A stretch of DNA of 64,000 nucleotides from an uncultured Clostridia bacterium (GCA_934234035.1 CAKQHH010000007.1:1-64000); one strand, 5' to 3'; positions 34,812-44,557 are shown, counted from the stretch's first letter. Program-made: numbers and translations. Notes: generated by a model from the sequence alone, not told the origin.

Positions 34812-35675
34812 ATGATTCAGAATATTAACTGGTATCCGGGGCATATGAAGAAGACCCGGGAGATGATTCAGGAGAACCTCAAAGCGGTGGACCTGGTCAT
34901 CGAGCTGCTGGACAGCCGGATTCCGATTTCCAGCCGGAACCCAATTATTGACGAACTGGTGGGGGATAAAAGAAGGATCGTACTTCTGGGCAAATCCGAT
35001 CTGGCAGATTCGGAAGAGACCGAGAAGTGGCAGCGTTATTTTAGCCGGAAAGAGGATAAAACCCTGGCTATCGACGCCCGTTCCGGAGAGAATATCAATC
35101 GCCTGTTCAGCATCTTGGACGACGTGCAGCGAGAGAAGAATCAGCAGCGGCAGATGAACCGTTCCATCCGGATGATGGTGGTGGGCGTGCCGAATGTGGG
35201 AAAATCCTCCCTCATCAACCGGCTGATCGGAAAGAAGAGCGCAAAGACCGGTGACAAGGCGGGCGTGACCCGGGGAAAGCAGTGGGTCACCCTGAAGAAC
35301 GGGATGCAGCTGCTGGATACACCGGGCATTCTGTGGCCGAAGTTCGAGGATCAGCGGGTGGGTCTGTACCTGGCCTTCTGCGGAAGCATTCGGGACGAAA
35401 TTCTGGACACCCAGGATTTGGCGTTTGAGCTGATTAAGGTGCTGGAGAAGCGGTATCCGGAATCCTTATTGAATCGCTACAAGCTGGATGAAATACAGGA
35501 AGAAACCTTGGACAACATGGAAGCCATTGCCTTTAAGCGCGGATTCCTGATGCCGGGAAAGAGAATCGACTACGAGCGCACCGGCCGGACGGTAATCGAC
35601 GAATTCCGGAGCGGAAAGCTGGGACGCATTACGCTGGAGACGGTGTCGTCGGAAGGAGAGCCGGAGAATGACTAA
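34812..35675 (+). CDS. rbgA: Ribosome biogenesis GTPase RbgA (YlqF)
   Basis: A 287-residue circularly permuted GTPase for 50S maturation. The start NWYPGHMKKTREM is typical. The G motifs occur in permuted order: G4 GKSDLAD, then G1 GVPNVGKSS, then G3 DTPGILWP. The C-terminal ANTAR-like domain has the RGFLMPGKRID segment. The rplS-rbgA-rnhB order is conserved in Firmicutes. The end overlaps the RNase H gene by 8 bases. Confidence 0.95.
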   Translation: MIQNINWYPGHMKKTREMIQENLKAVDLVIELLDSRIPISSRNPIIDELVGDKRRIVLLGKSDLADSEETEKWQRYFSRKEDKTLAIDARSGENINRLFSILDDVQREKNQQRQMNRSIRMMVVGVPNVGKSSLINRLIGKKSAKTGDKAGVTRGKQWVTLKNGMQLLDTPGILWPKFEDQRVGLYLAFCGSIRDEILDTQDLAFELIKVLEKRYPESLLNRYKLDEIQEETLDNMEAIAFKRGFLMPGKRIDYERTGRTVIDEFRSGKLGRITLETVSSEGEPEND

Positions 35676-36972
35676 GCAGGAACGGCTGGAAAAGATGGAG
35701 CAGCGTTTTCAGGAGATGATCCGTCAGGAAAAGGCGCTGCACGAACAGGGAATCCGGTACATTGCGGGGATCGATGAGGTGGGCCGCGGTCCGTTGGCCG
35801 GCCCGGTGGTCACCGCCTGCGTGGTGCTTCCGGAAGATTTTCACGTACCGGGGGTGGACGATTCCAAGAAGCTGACAGAGAAGCGGCGGCTGGCCATGAA
35901 CCAAGAGATTCAGGACCGGGCACTGGCCATCGGCATCGGTATCGCGTCACCGGAAGAAATCGATGAGATGAACATACTGGAGGCCACCAAGTGTGCGATG
36001 GTGCGGGCCTTTCACGACGCCAATGAGAAGCTGGGCCGGAAGATTCCGGGGGCGGAGATTCAGCATCTGCTGATCGATGCCTTGGAACTGCCGGGCTTTT
36101 CGGTTCCTCAGGAGGGAATCGTTCACGGAGATGCCAGTTCCGTATCCATTGCGGCGGCATCCATCGTGGCAAAGGTCACGCGAGATGCCTACATGGTGGA
36201 GATGGGAGAAAAATATCCCGGATATGCGTTCGAAAGCAACAAGGGGTATGGCACGGCCGCCCATTACGATGGAATTCGGGCGCAGGGCATTACGCCGATT
36301 CACCGGAAGAGCTTTCTCAAGAATCTGGAAAGCCGTCACGGCGGCAAGGCGCTGGAAAGCACCGGGGCTAAGAAGATGACCGGAAAGAAAGTATATGCCG
36401 TTCGGGCCGGCCGGGAAACCGGAATCTTTCAGACCTGGAAGGAATGTCAGCGGCTGGTGACCGGATATCCCGGTGCGGAGTACAAGAGTTTTACCACCTG
36501 GGAAGCGGCAGAGGAGTACCTGGGAAAGAAACAGAATGTGCAGGCCATTCCGGAAACGGCGGCGGAAATCTACGTGGACGGAAGCTTCGATGTGCGCACC
36601 AAAAGGTTCGGCTGCGGCGTGGTGATTCTGTACAAAGGAGAAGAAATTACCCTGAAACACGGATACGACGACCCGGCATCGGCGGAGCTGAGAAACGTTG
36701 CCGGCGAGGTGATGGGGGCGGTGACCGCCATCCGCTATTGCCAAGAACACGACATCCGTGAGGTGTACATCTACCATGACTACAACGGAATCGGCAAGTG
36801 GGGGGACGACGAATGGAAAGCGAACCTCCCGCTGACCCGAAAGTACAAGCAGTTCGTTGCGGACGCCCGGAAGAACATGAAAATTGTTTTTATCAAGGTG
36901 GAAGCCCATACCGGGGTGAAATATAACGAGATGGCGGACCGCCTGGCAAAAGACGCTATTGGACTTTTTTAG
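35668..36972 (+). CDS. rnhB: RNase HII - hybrid-binding domain - RNase HI fusion
   Basis: One uninterrupted 434-codon frame encodes three domains. Residues 28-225 are RNase HII with GIDEVGRGPLAGP (Asp36, Glu37). Residues about 240-286 are an RNase H1 hybrid-binding (viroplasmin-like) domain, VYAVRAGRETGIFQTW. Residues 297-434 are RNase HI, with catalytic Asp304, Glu347, Asp371 and Asp424 in place. Both active sites look intact, so the protein should remove single ribonucleotides and long RNA-DNA hybrids. Bacteria normally carry these as separate genes. The gene overlaps rbgA by 8 bases and is not frameshifted. Confidence 0.92.
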   Translation: MTKQERLEKMEQRFQEMIRQEKALHEQGIRYIAGIDEVGRGPLAGPVVTACVVLPEDFHVPGVDDSKKLTEKRRLAMNQEIQDRALAIGIGIASPEEIDEMNILEATKCAMVRAFHDANEKLGRKIPGAEIQHLLIDALELPGFSVPQEGIVHGDASSVSIAAASIVAKVTRDAYMVEMGEKYPGYAFESNKGYGTAAHYDGIRAQGITPIHRKSFLKNLESRHGGKALESTGAKKMTGKKVYAVRAGRETGIFQTWKECQRLVTGYPGAEYKSFTTWEAAEEYLGKKQNVQAIPETAAEIYVDGSFDVRTKRFGCGVVILYKGEEITLKHGYDDPASAELRNVAGEVMGAVTAIRYCQEHDIREVYIYHDYNGIGKWGDDEWKANLPLTRKYKQFVADARKNMKIVFIKVEAHTGVKYNEMADRLAKDAIGLF

Positions 36973-36987
36973 TCTGTGTGATATAAT
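36959..36987 (+). promoter_or_regulatory. Possible folD promoter
   Basis: TATAAT at 36982-36987 with a poor -35 (TTGGAC at 36959-36964, 17 bp away) inside the end of the RNase H gene. Confidence 0.45.
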
Positions 36988-37030
36988 TGTTCTGTCTATT
37001 TTATGAAGAATCACTGAAAGGATAGAACGA

Positions 37031-37939
37031 ATGGCCAAATTGTTGCGTGGAGCGCCGGTGAGGGACCTCATCGCGGATCAGCTCCGAAGTGATGTAATGA
37101 AGTTAAAAGAAAATGGGGTGTGCCCAAAGGTGGCGACCCTGCGAGTGGGAGATCGTTCCGGGGATATGTATTACGAGAATGCCATCCGGAAGAACTCCGA
37201 TAAATACGGCATTGAATGCGTGAACCGAGTCTATACGGAGGAAGCGTCGCAGGAAGAGCTGGAGGAGGGACTGGCGGAATTGAACGGAGACCCGTCCATC
37301 CACGGAATCATCATGCTGATGCCTTTCCCGAAGTTTGTGGATGAAGCTCGGATGAAGCGATTGCTGGCACCGGAGAAGGATATCGATGCCATCACGGACG
37401 CATCCTATGCCAATCTTTTTGATGCGAAGAAACCGCTGGACGATTATTTTTGTGCCTGCACCGCAGAGGCCTGCATGGAAATTCTGCAGAAGAACGATGT
37501 GGAGCTGCAGGGAAAGAAAGTGACCATCGTGGGACGAAGCGTTCGAATCGGAAAGCCGCTGATGCTGATGATGTTGAATGCCAACGCCACGGTGACGGTG
37601 TGCCATACCCGTACGAAGCCGGAAGACCTGAAGGAAGCGTGTGAAGCTGCGGATATCGTGGTTCTGGCAACGGGACAGATTGAGTCTTACGGACCGGAAT
37701 TTTTCCACGAAGGACAGATCATCGTGGATGCCGGCGCGGGAACCGGATCCGACGGAAAGATGGCCGGAGATTTGAACGCCAAGGCACTGACCGAATGCGA
37801 GTGGTCGGAAAATGTGGCGTATACACCGGTTCCGGGCGGTGTGGGAACGGTGACCACCACCCTGCTGCTGCGGAATGTGATGAAGGCCGCAAAGCATTTT
37901 CAAAAGAGAGAAAATATCAAAAATTTAAATAACAAATAG
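37031..37939 (+). CDS. folD: Divergent FolD, methylene-THF dehydrogenase/cyclohydrolase
   Basis: A 302-residue folate enzyme. The NADP-binding half is standard (IVGRSVRIGKPLMLMMLNANATVTVCHTRT is split across residues about 165-195, and PVPGGVGTVTT ends the core). The N-terminal catalytic half is divergent: the catalytic Lys54 and Asp119 are kept, but the preceding conserved Lys is Ile52, the Gln of the QLPLP motif is Leu96 (LMPFP), and the substrate-loop P-x-TP-x-G is CACTAEAC. Dehydrogenase activity is likely; cyclohydrolase activity is less certain. It lies 20 bases before an alarmone synthetase and near glyA and folC. Confidence 0.85.
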   Translation: MAKLLRGAPVRDLIADQLRSDVMKLKENGVCPKVATLRVGDRSGDMYYENAIRKNSDKYGIECVNRVYTEEASQEELEEGLAELNGDPSIHGIIMLMPFPKFVDEARMKRLLAPEKDIDAITDASYANLFDAKKPLDDYFCACTAEACMEILQKNDVELQGKKVTIVGRSVRIGKPLMLMMLNANATVTVCHTRTKPEDLKEACEAADIVVLATGQIESYGPEFFHEGQIIVDAGAGTGSDGKMAGDLNAKALTECEWSENVAYTPVPGGVGTVTTTLLLRNVMKAAKHFQKRENIKNLNNK

Positions 37940-37959
37940 AAAAGGAAAGGTAAAATACA

Positions 37960-38637
37960 ATGACCTTTACCCAATATTACAAACCGGACGATATGTCCAC
38001 CAGCGTGCCGGAGCACCTCCAGACGGACGAGGAGCTTCAGCAGCAGATTATGGACATCAACCTGCTGTACAGTGCGGCGATTCGCGAGGTGAGCACAAAG
38101 CTGGATGTGCTGGGAGATGACTTCCGGATGAAGCATTCCTACGTGCCGATTCATCATATGCAGTCTCGGCTGAAGTCCTTTGAAAGCTTGATTGACAAGG
38201 CGGAGCGTTACGGCATTGAGGACCCGATTCACAACCTGGACACGGTTCGGGCGGAGGTGTTCGACATTGCCGGAATCCGAGTGGTGTGCAACTATCGGGA
38301 AGATATTTACACCATGTCCGAACTTCTTCTGAAGCAGTCGGATGTGGATTTGATTAAGATCAAGGATTATTGCAAGAATCCGAAACCAAGCGGATATCGA
38401 AGCCTCCACGTGGTCATTTCGATTCCGGTGTTTCTGGTGAACAGCAAGACCACCGTACCCGTGGAAATCCAGTTCCGAAGCATTGCCATGGATACTTGGG
38501 CCAGCTTGGAACACGAATTGAAGTATAAGAATAAAGGCGCTCTGACGGAGGACATCCAGAAGCAGCTGACCCAGTGTGCGAAGACCCTGTCGGATGTGGA
38601 TGAACAGATGGAGCGAATTCGGCATCAGGTCTTCTGA
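37960..38637 (+). CDS. Small alarmone synthetase (RelQ-like GTP pyrophosphokinase)
   Basis: A 225-residue single-domain (p)ppGpp synthetase. It has the synthetase core with DIAGIRVVCNYREDIY, KPSGYRSLH and VEIQFRSIAMDTWASLEHELKYK-like catalytic strand (split motifs EIQFRS and LEHELKY). There is no HD hydrolase, TGS or ACT domain, so it is a SAS and not full-length Rel. The N-terminal helix and C-terminal helix fit the RelQ/YjbM group. Its ribosome site is AAAGGAAAGG. It raises alarmone levels under stress. Confidence 0.9.
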   Translation: MTFTQYYKPDDMSTSVPEHLQTDEELQQQIMDINLLYSAAIREVSTKLDVLGDDFRMKHSYVPIHHMQSRLKSFESLIDKAERYGIEDPIHNLDTVRAEVFDIAGIRVVCNYREDIYTMSELLLKQSDVDLIKIKDYCKNPKPSGYRSLHVVISIPVFLVNSKTTVPVEIQFRSIAMDTWASLEHELKYKNKGALTEDIQKQLTQCAKTLSDVDEQMERIRHQVF

Positions 38638-38702
38638 TGACCGTACGAAAAATGGCGAAATACCGGAAATTATTTTTACCGGATTGGAGATAGGAGAACT
38701 AA

Positions 38703-41390
38703 ATGAAAAAGAATCTTGCGAAAACATACGATCCAAAGGACTTTGAGGATCGTATTTATGAGACCTGGGAGGAGTCCGGTGCGTTTAACGCCGAAGTGGA
38801 TCCGGACAAGAAACCGTTTACCATCGTAATGCCGCCGCCAAATATCACGGGACAGCTGCACATGGGACACGCTTTGGACCAGACCCTTCAGGACGTGCTG
38901 ACCCGTTGGAAGCGGATGGAAGGCTACAGCGCACTGTGGCTTCCGGGCAGCGATCACGCCAGCATTGCCACCGAGGTAAAAGTAGCCAACAAGCTCTACG
39001 AGGATACCGGCAAGCACAAGAACGAGTTTACTCGAGAGGAGTTTTTGGAGCACGCTTGGGCGTGGAAAGAGGAGTACGGCAGCCGGATCACGAAGCAGTG
39101 CCGGAAGCTGGGCGACTCCTGTGACTGGCGGAGAGAGCGCTTTACCATGGACGAAGGCTGCAGCAAGGCCGTAACGAAATTCTTTATCGACCTGTACAAC
39201 AAAGGCTGGATTTATCGCGGAAACCGCTTGATTAACTGGTGCCCGAGCTGCAAGACGTCCCTGTCGGATGCAGAGGTAGAGCACGAGGACGAAAACGGAA
39301 AGTATTGGTATTTCCGCTACCCGGCTGTGGATGGCGGAGAAGGAATTGTCGTGGCCACATCTCGTCCGGAAACCATGTTCGGCGATATTGCCATTGCGGT
39401 TCATCCAAGCGATGAGAGATATAAGGACATGGTGGGCAAGAACGTATACCTGCCGATTCTGAACCGGGAGATTCCGGTAATCGCAGATGAGTATCCGGAT
39501 CCGGAGAAGGGAACCGGTGCGGTGAAGATTACGCCGGCACACGACCCGAACGACTTTGAGGTAGGTGCTCGTCACGATCTGGAAATCCTGAGCTGCATGA
39601 ACGACGATGCCACCATGAACGAGCTGGCCGGCAAATACGAAGGTATGGATCGGTACGAGTGCCGGAAGGCTTGGGTAAAAGAGCTGGAAGAGGCCGGATA
39701 CCTGGTGAAGACAGAAGATATGGTCATTCCGGTGGGTAAATGTTACCGCTGCCACAACGCCATTGAGCCGATGCTGTCGGATCAGTGGTTCGTAAAGATG
39801 GAGGATTTGGCAAAACCGGCCATCGAGGCGGCAACCTCCGGAGAGCTGGAGCACATTCCGGCGAGATTTGAGAAGATTTATCTGAACTGGCTGAACGATA
39901 TTCACGACTGGTGCATTTCCCGTCAGCTGTGGTGGGGACACCGGATTCCGGCGTACTACTGCGACGAGTGCGGGGAACTGGTAGTGGCAGATCACATGCC
40001 GGAGACATGTCCGAAATGCGGCGGACACCACTTCCATCAGGATGAGGATGTTCTGGATACCTGGTTCAGTTCGGCACTGTGGCCGTTTTCCACGCTGGGC
40101 TGGCCGGAGAAGACGCCGGAACTGGATTACTTCTATCCGACTTCCGTTATGGTAACCGGATACGATATCCTGTTCTTCTGGGTAATTCGAATGGTATTCT
40201 CCGCATGTGAAGCGATGCATGAAATCCCGTTCAAGTACGTCTTCCTGCACGGTCTGGTACGTGATGAACAGGGTCGGAAGATGAGTAAATCTCTGGGCAA
40301 CGGAATCGATCCGCTGGTTGTCATCGACCAGTACGGTGCGGATGCACTGAGATTCATGCTGTGCACCGGAATTTCTCCGGGTAACGATACCCGATTCCTG
40401 ACCAGCCGTCTGGAGTCTTCCCGGAACTTCGCCAACAAGCTGTGGAACGCATCCCGGTTCACCATCATGAACCTGCAGGATGAGGACGGCAATTTCCTGC
40501 CGATGGCAGATGAAGCGACTGCCGTTCTGCAGGACGAGGACAAGTGGATGATTTCCAGAGTGAATGCGGCCGCAAAAGCAGTGACCGAATCTCTGGATAA
40601 GTTCGAGCTGGGCCTGGCCGGACAGAAGGTATATGAAGTTATTTGGGATGAGTACTGCGACTGGTACATCGAAATCGTCAAGAGAAGACTGTACGGTGAG
40701 GACGAGGAGGATAAGAAGACGGCGAGATATGTCCTGCAGAAAACGCTGAAGGATCTGATTAAGCTGCTCCATCCGTTCATGCCGTTCATTACCGAGGAAA
40801 TCTGGGGATTCTTTCCAAAAGAAGGATCGGAAACTGGTGCGGATGCAATGCTGATTCGGGCATCTTGGCCGCAGTACGACGAGAATCTGGAATATCCGGA
40901 CGCGACGGCTCGCATCGAAACGGCAATCGCAGCCATCAAGGCGGTTCGTAACATTCGTGTAGAAGCGGATGCGGCACCGAGCCGGAAACTGAACATGATT
41001 GTCCGGACGGATTCCCTGGCGGATACCATTGAAGGTACCGGAGACATCATCCGTAAGATTGCCAACGTGGTGGAAATCACCGTGGAAGGCACCGACGGGG
41101 ATGCGCCGAAGGATGTAATGTCCGCAGTTATCGACGGTGCGGAAATCCTGATTCCGCTGGAAGATCTGGTAGACTTCGAGGCGGAGCTGGAAAGACTTCA
41201 GAAAGAAAAGAAGCGCCTGGAAGGCGAAGTAACCCGCGTGGAGAAGAAATTGTCCAACAAGGGCTTCGTGGAGAAGGCACCGGAAGCGGTCGTAAACCAG
41301 GAGAAGGAAAAACAAGAAAAATATAAAGAAATGCTGGCAACCGTAGTTGCCCGTTTGGAATCTATGGGAGCGAAAAGTGACAACGAATAG
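38703..41390 (+). CDS. valS: Valyl-tRNA synthetase
   Basis: An 895-residue class I synthetase charging tRNA-Val. The ATP site motifs are PPPNITGQLHMGH (HIGH) near residue 43 and KMSKSLGN near 530. The editing domain (TSRPETMFGD), zinc-site cysteines (CDECGE, CPKCGG) and the C-terminal coiled coil (residues about 830-890) are complete. TAGGAGA precedes the start. The 63-base upstream gap is too short for a T-box. It overlaps folC by 14 bases. Confidence 0.97.
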   Translation: MKKNLAKTYDPKDFEDRIYETWEESGAFNAEVDPDKKPFTIVMPPPNITGQLHMGHALDQTLQDVLTRWKRMEGYSALWLPGSDHASIATEVKVANKLYEDTGKHKNEFTREEFLEHAWAWKEEYGSRITKQCRKLGDSCDWRRERFTMDEGCSKAVTKFFIDLYNKGWIYRGNRLINWCPSCKTSLSDAEVEHEDENGKYWYFRYPAVDGGEGIVVATSRPETMFGDIAIAVHPSDERYKDMVGKNVYLPILNREIPVIADEYPDPEKGTGAVKITPAHDPNDFEVGARHDLEILSCMNDDATMNELAGKYEGMDRYECRKAWVKELEEAGYLVKTEDMVIPVGKCYRCHNAIEPMLSDQWFVKMEDLAKPAIEAATSGELEHIPARFEKIYLNWLNDIHDWCISRQLWWGHRIPAYYCDECGELVVADHMPETCPKCGGHHFHQDEDVLDTWFSSALWPFSTLGWPEKTPELDYFYPTSVMVTGYDILFFWVIRMVFSACEAMHEIPFKYVFLHGLVRDEQGRKMSKSLGNGIDPLVVIDQYGADALRFMLCTGISPGNDTRFLTSRLESSRNFANKLWNASRFTIMNLQDEDGNFLPMADEATAVLQDEDKWMISRVNAAAKAVTESLDKFELGLAGQKVYEVIWDEYCDWYIEIVKRRLYGEDEEDKKTARYVLQKTLKDLIKLLHPFMPFITEEIWGFFPKEGSETGADAMLIRASWPQYDENLEYPDATARIETAIAAIKAVRNIRVEADAAPSRKLNMIVRTDSLADTIEGTGDIIRKIANVVEITVEGTDGDAPKDVMSAVIDGAEILIPLEDLVDFEAELERLQKEKKRLEGEVTRVEKKLSNKGFVEKAPEAVVNQEKEKQEKYKEMLATVVARLESMGAKSDNE

Positions 41391-42696
41391 TCAAAAGGTT
41401 ATTGATGCTATTCATGACAGCACTGCGCGAAAAGGTCCGATGGGATTGGACCGGATGAGAAGACTTCTCAGCCTTCTGGGAAATCCGGAAGAAAAACTGA
41501 ATATTTTTCACGTGGCCGGGACCAACGGAAAGGGATCCGTGGCCACGTACCTTTCTTCCATCTTGCAGGAAGCGGGATATACGGTGGGCGTACATACTTC
41601 GCCGCACGTTATGGTGTACAATGAGCGATTTATGATCAACAACCACCTGATTTCCGATGAGGCCTTTACCCGATACGGGGAGGCGGTGCTGAACTACAAC
41701 GAATGGCTGAATCAGGAAGGATATGGATATCTGTCCGAGTTCGAAATTCTGACGGCGATTGCTTACCTGTTCTTTGCGGACAACGGTGTGGACTACATGA
41801 TTTCCGAAGTGGGTCTGGGCGGCGTCATCGATTCCACCAATACCATCGAGCATCCGGTCTCCACCATTATCACGCAGGTGGGACGGGATCACACGGGCAT
41901 TCTGGGAGACACCCTTCGGGAGATTGCCTGGAACAAGGCCGGAATTATTAAAGCCGGCATTCCGGTGATTTCGGAAAGTGTGGAACCGGAAACGCAGGAA
42001 TTCATCCGCTGGAAGGCGGAGCAGAACGGTTCAGAATTTCTGGATGTCTCCGATTCGGAGTACAAGATTGTTTCCCGCCGGCCGGAGATGCTGTTCGATG
42101 TGACCATCGGAGAGAAAGAATACCGGGATTTGCACCTGTCCATGCAGGGCGACCATCAGGTACGAAATGCGGTTACGGCGATGATGGCTTTGCTGAAAGC
42201 ATGCGAAGAAGGAAAGGTCTCCGTCTCCGAGGAGCATATTCGGGCCGGTCTGCAGAAAGCCCGGATTATGGGAAGATTTGAATTTCTTCAAAAGGAAAAC
42301 CCGGCGGTCATCATCGACGGCGGACACAATCCGGACGGAATTCGGGCCGGGATTGCTGCGCTGAAGCAGTATTACGGGGAAGAAATCGAAGATAAAAAGG
42401 TTTTGATTGTCTTTGGATGTTTCAAGGACAAGGAATACGACGAAATGGCAGAGGAGCTTGGAAAAGCACCGGTTCATGCGGATTTCATCATTACGGAGCC
42501 TCACAGCGAGCGCGCACTTTCGTGCGATGTGCTGACGGAGAAGCTGACCGAGAAGGGGTTCCATTGCATCGCGATTCCTGATGAGAGGGAAGCATACACA
42601 ACAGCGGTTAATGGTTGCTATGATGTTGTACTGTTCATCGGATCGATATATTTAATTGGAGATATGAGAATACTGTATCAAACGAAAGGATGGTAA
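41377..42696 (+). CDS. folC: Folylpolyglutamate/dihydrofolate synthase
   Basis: A 439-residue Mur-ligase-fold enzyme that adds glutamate to (dihydro)folate. The P-loop is VAGTNGKGSVATYL near residue 47. The family pattern HTSPHVMVYNERFMIN and the GLGGVIDSTN motif are present, as is the C-terminal IDGGHNPDG. The start chosen is GTG at 41377 with GGGAG just upstream inside the end of valS; the frame is open 10 codons further. The valS-folC order is typical of Firmicutes. glyA follows after 3 bases. Confidence 0.94.
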   Translation: MTTNSQKVIDAIHDSTARKGPMGLDRMRRLLSLLGNPEEKLNIFHVAGTNGKGSVATYLSSILQEAGYTVGVHTSPHVMVYNERFMINNHLISDEAFTRYGEAVLNYNEWLNQEGYGYLSEFEILTAIAYLFFADNGVDYMISEVGLGGVIDSTNTIEHPVSTIITQVGRDHTGILGDTLREIAWNKAGIIKAGIPVISESVEPETQEFIRWKAEQNGSEFLDVSDSEYKIVSRRPEMLFDVTIGEKEYRDLHLSMQGDHQVRNAVTAMMALLKACEEGKVSVSEEHIRAGLQKARIMGRFEFLQKENPAVIIDGGHNPDGIRAGIAALKQYYGEEIEDKKVLIVFGCFKDKEYDEMAEELGKAPVHADFIITEPHSERALSCDVLTEKLTEKGFHCIAIPDEREAYTTAVNGCYDVVLFIGSIYLIGDMRILYQTKGW

Positions 42697-42699
42697 AAA

Positions 42700-43965
42700 A
42701 TGTTTGACAGAAACGGAAACGATTCGAGCACTTATAATCAGGAGAACATTGCGGAAATCCGCAAGACCTCCCCGAGAGTCGCAGACCTGATTGAGAAGGA
42801 GTACAATCGTCAGAAGAACAACGTAGAGCTGATTGCTTCTGAGAACTACTGCTCTGAAGCGGTAATGGCTGCATGCGGAAGCTGCCTCTCCTGGAAGTAT
42901 GCGGAAGGTTATCCGGCAAAGCCGATTGAAAGACATTCCGGAAACAAGGGCAGATACTACGGCGGAACCCGTTACGTAGATGAACTGGAAGAGTACTGCT
43001 GCGACATGTGGAGAAAGGTATTCGATACCGACTACCACGTAAACGTACAGCCGCACAGTGGATCTCAGGCAAACTTTGCAGCGTACAAGGCTGTTCTGGA
43101 ACCGGGAGACACCATTCTTTCCCTGAATCTGGACAACGGTGGTCACCTGACTCACGGATCCGCAGTAAACTTCAGCGGCAAGCTGTACGATGTACATTTC
43201 TACAACGTAGATGAAAACGGATTCATCGATATGGAAGACCTGAAGAAGAAGGCAAATGAGCTGCATCCGAAGCTGATCCTCACCGGTGCCAGCGCTTATT
43301 CCAGAACGATTGATTTCCCGGCATTCGCAGAGATTGCAAAGAGCGTAGATGCATACTTCATGGTAGATATGGCACACATTGCCGGTCTGGTTGCCGGTGG
43401 TGAGCACATCAGCCCATTCGGTTATGCGGACATCATCACCACCACCACTCACAAGACGCTGAGAGGACCTCGCGGCGGAATGATTTTCTGCAGAACGGAG
43501 CTGGCAAAGAAGGTAGACAGTGCCGTATTCCCTTATGCACAGGGTGGCCCGCTGGAGCACATCATTGCCGGAAAAGCAGTTTGCGCAGAAGAAGCACTGC
43601 GTCCGGAGTTCAAGGAATACGCTCATCAGGTTGTTGTGAACTGCAAGGCGTTTGCAGAAGAATTCATCAAGATGGGTTACAATGTGGTAACCGGCGGTAC
43701 CGATAACCACGTATTCTTGCTGGATCTGTCGGATCACGAATTCTCCGGAAGAGACCTGCAGAACGCGCTGGATGAAGTAGGTATTACCCTGAACAAGAAC
43801 TGCGTTCCGAACGAAAAGCGTTCCCCGATGCAGACCAGTGGTGTTCGTGTCGGTACTGCACCGATGACGACCCGTGGATACAAGGAAGACGACTTCATCA
43901 AGGTGGCTCACCGCATCGACGAAGTGGTGAAGCAGCTGGATGCAGAAAAAGCAGCAGAAAAATAA
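42700..43965 (+). CDS. glyA: Serine hydroxymethyltransferase
   Basis: A 421-residue PLP enzyme that interconverts serine and glycine while charging tetrahydrofolate. The PLP lysine lies in TTTHKTLRGPRGG near residue 247. ELIASENYCSEAV and the GRYYGGTRYVDELE segment are intact. It is tightly linked to folC, so folate polyglutamation and one-carbon loading are co-expressed. The codon use is highly biased, suggesting strong expression. Confidence 0.97.
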   Translation: MFDRNGNDSSTYNQENIAEIRKTSPRVADLIEKEYNRQKNNVELIASENYCSEAVMAACGSCLSWKYAEGYPAKPIERHSGNKGRYYGGTRYVDELEEYCCDMWRKVFDTDYHVNVQPHSGSQANFAAYKAVLEPGDTILSLNLDNGGHLTHGSAVNFSGKLYDVHFYNVDENGFIDMEDLKKKANELHPKLILTGASAYSRTIDFPAFAEIAKSVDAYFMVDMAHIAGLVAGGEHISPFGYADIITTTTHKTLRGPRGGMIFCRTELAKKVDSAVFPYAQGGPLEHIIAGKAVCAEEALRPEFKEYAHQVVVNCKAFAEEFIKMGYNVVTGGTDNHVFLLDLSDHEFSGRDLQNALDEVGITLNKNCVPNEKRSPMQTSGVRVGTAPMTTRGYKEDDFIKVAHRIDEVVKQLDAEKAAEK

Positions 43966-43974
43966 TTTGAGTTA

Positions 43975-44003
43975 TTGAACCGTTACACAAGATGTTGTAT
44001 AAT
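43975..44003 (+). promoter_or_regulatory. Promoter of the P-loop gene
   Basis: TTGAAC at 43975-43980, 17 bp, consensus TATAAT at 43998-44003. Confidence 0.85.
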
Positions 44004-44071
44004 TAACGCAACATAAGACATATTTGTCATATGACTCAATCATCAAAAATAAATTTAAGGAGGACACTGCC

Positions 44072-44494
44072 ATGGTTAAACTGTTAGTAGGACACAAAGG
44101 GAGTGGAAAAACAAAGAACATGATTGATTTCGCGAATAAAGACGCGGAAGAGTGCAAGGGAAGCGTTGTATTCATCAACAAGAATTCCCGCCTGATCTAC
44201 GATTTGGATCACCGCATTCGTGTTATCTGCATGGAGGACTTCGTTCACATCACAAATGTAAGCGAGTACATCGGTTTTATTTTCGGAATTATCAGTTCCA
44301 ACAGCGATATTGAGAAATTCTATCTGGATGGAATTATGAAGCATGCAGATATTTCTCTGGAGGTACTTCCTGAATTTATCGAGAAGATCAAAGTGATTTC
44401 CAAGGATTACGGAATCGACTTCGTTGTAAGTGTCAGCGCAGAGCTGGAAGAGATGATTGGTGTCAACTTTGACGAGTGTGAGGTTCTGAACTAG
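44072..44494 (+). CDS. Small P-loop protein of unknown function
   Basis: A 140-residue protein beginning MVKLLVGHKGSGKTKNM, a Walker A loop (GHKGSGKT) at residues 7-14. A Walker B-like hydrophobic strand (GIDFVVSVSAE) lies near residue 120. No DEXX box or further motif is visible. The start follows AAGGAGGACAC. It has its own consensus promoter and a strong terminator, so it is a single-gene unit. Comparable small ATP-binding proteins are known only as hypothetical in Clostridia. Confidence 0.75.
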   Translation: MVKLLVGHKGSGKTKNMIDFANKDAEECKGSVVFINKNSRLIYDLDHRIRVICMEDFVHITNVSEYIGFIFGIISSNSDIEKFYLDGIMKHADISLEVLPEFIEKIKVISKDYGIDFVVSVSAELEEMIGVNFDECEVLN

Positions 44495-44557
44495 TATCAT
44501 CGAATGATAACGGTGAGTCAGTTCGCGACTTCAAATAGAATATCGGAAACGTGAAAA

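Noticed and set aside
35668..36972. Frameshift joining two neighbouring genes
   Set aside because: The linker between domains is in one frame with no stop, and the hybrid-binding domain is complete and correctly ordered before RNase HI.
38638..38702. T-box riboswitch before valS
   Set aside because: The gap is only about 65 bases and contains no stem with a valine specifier or T-box sequence.
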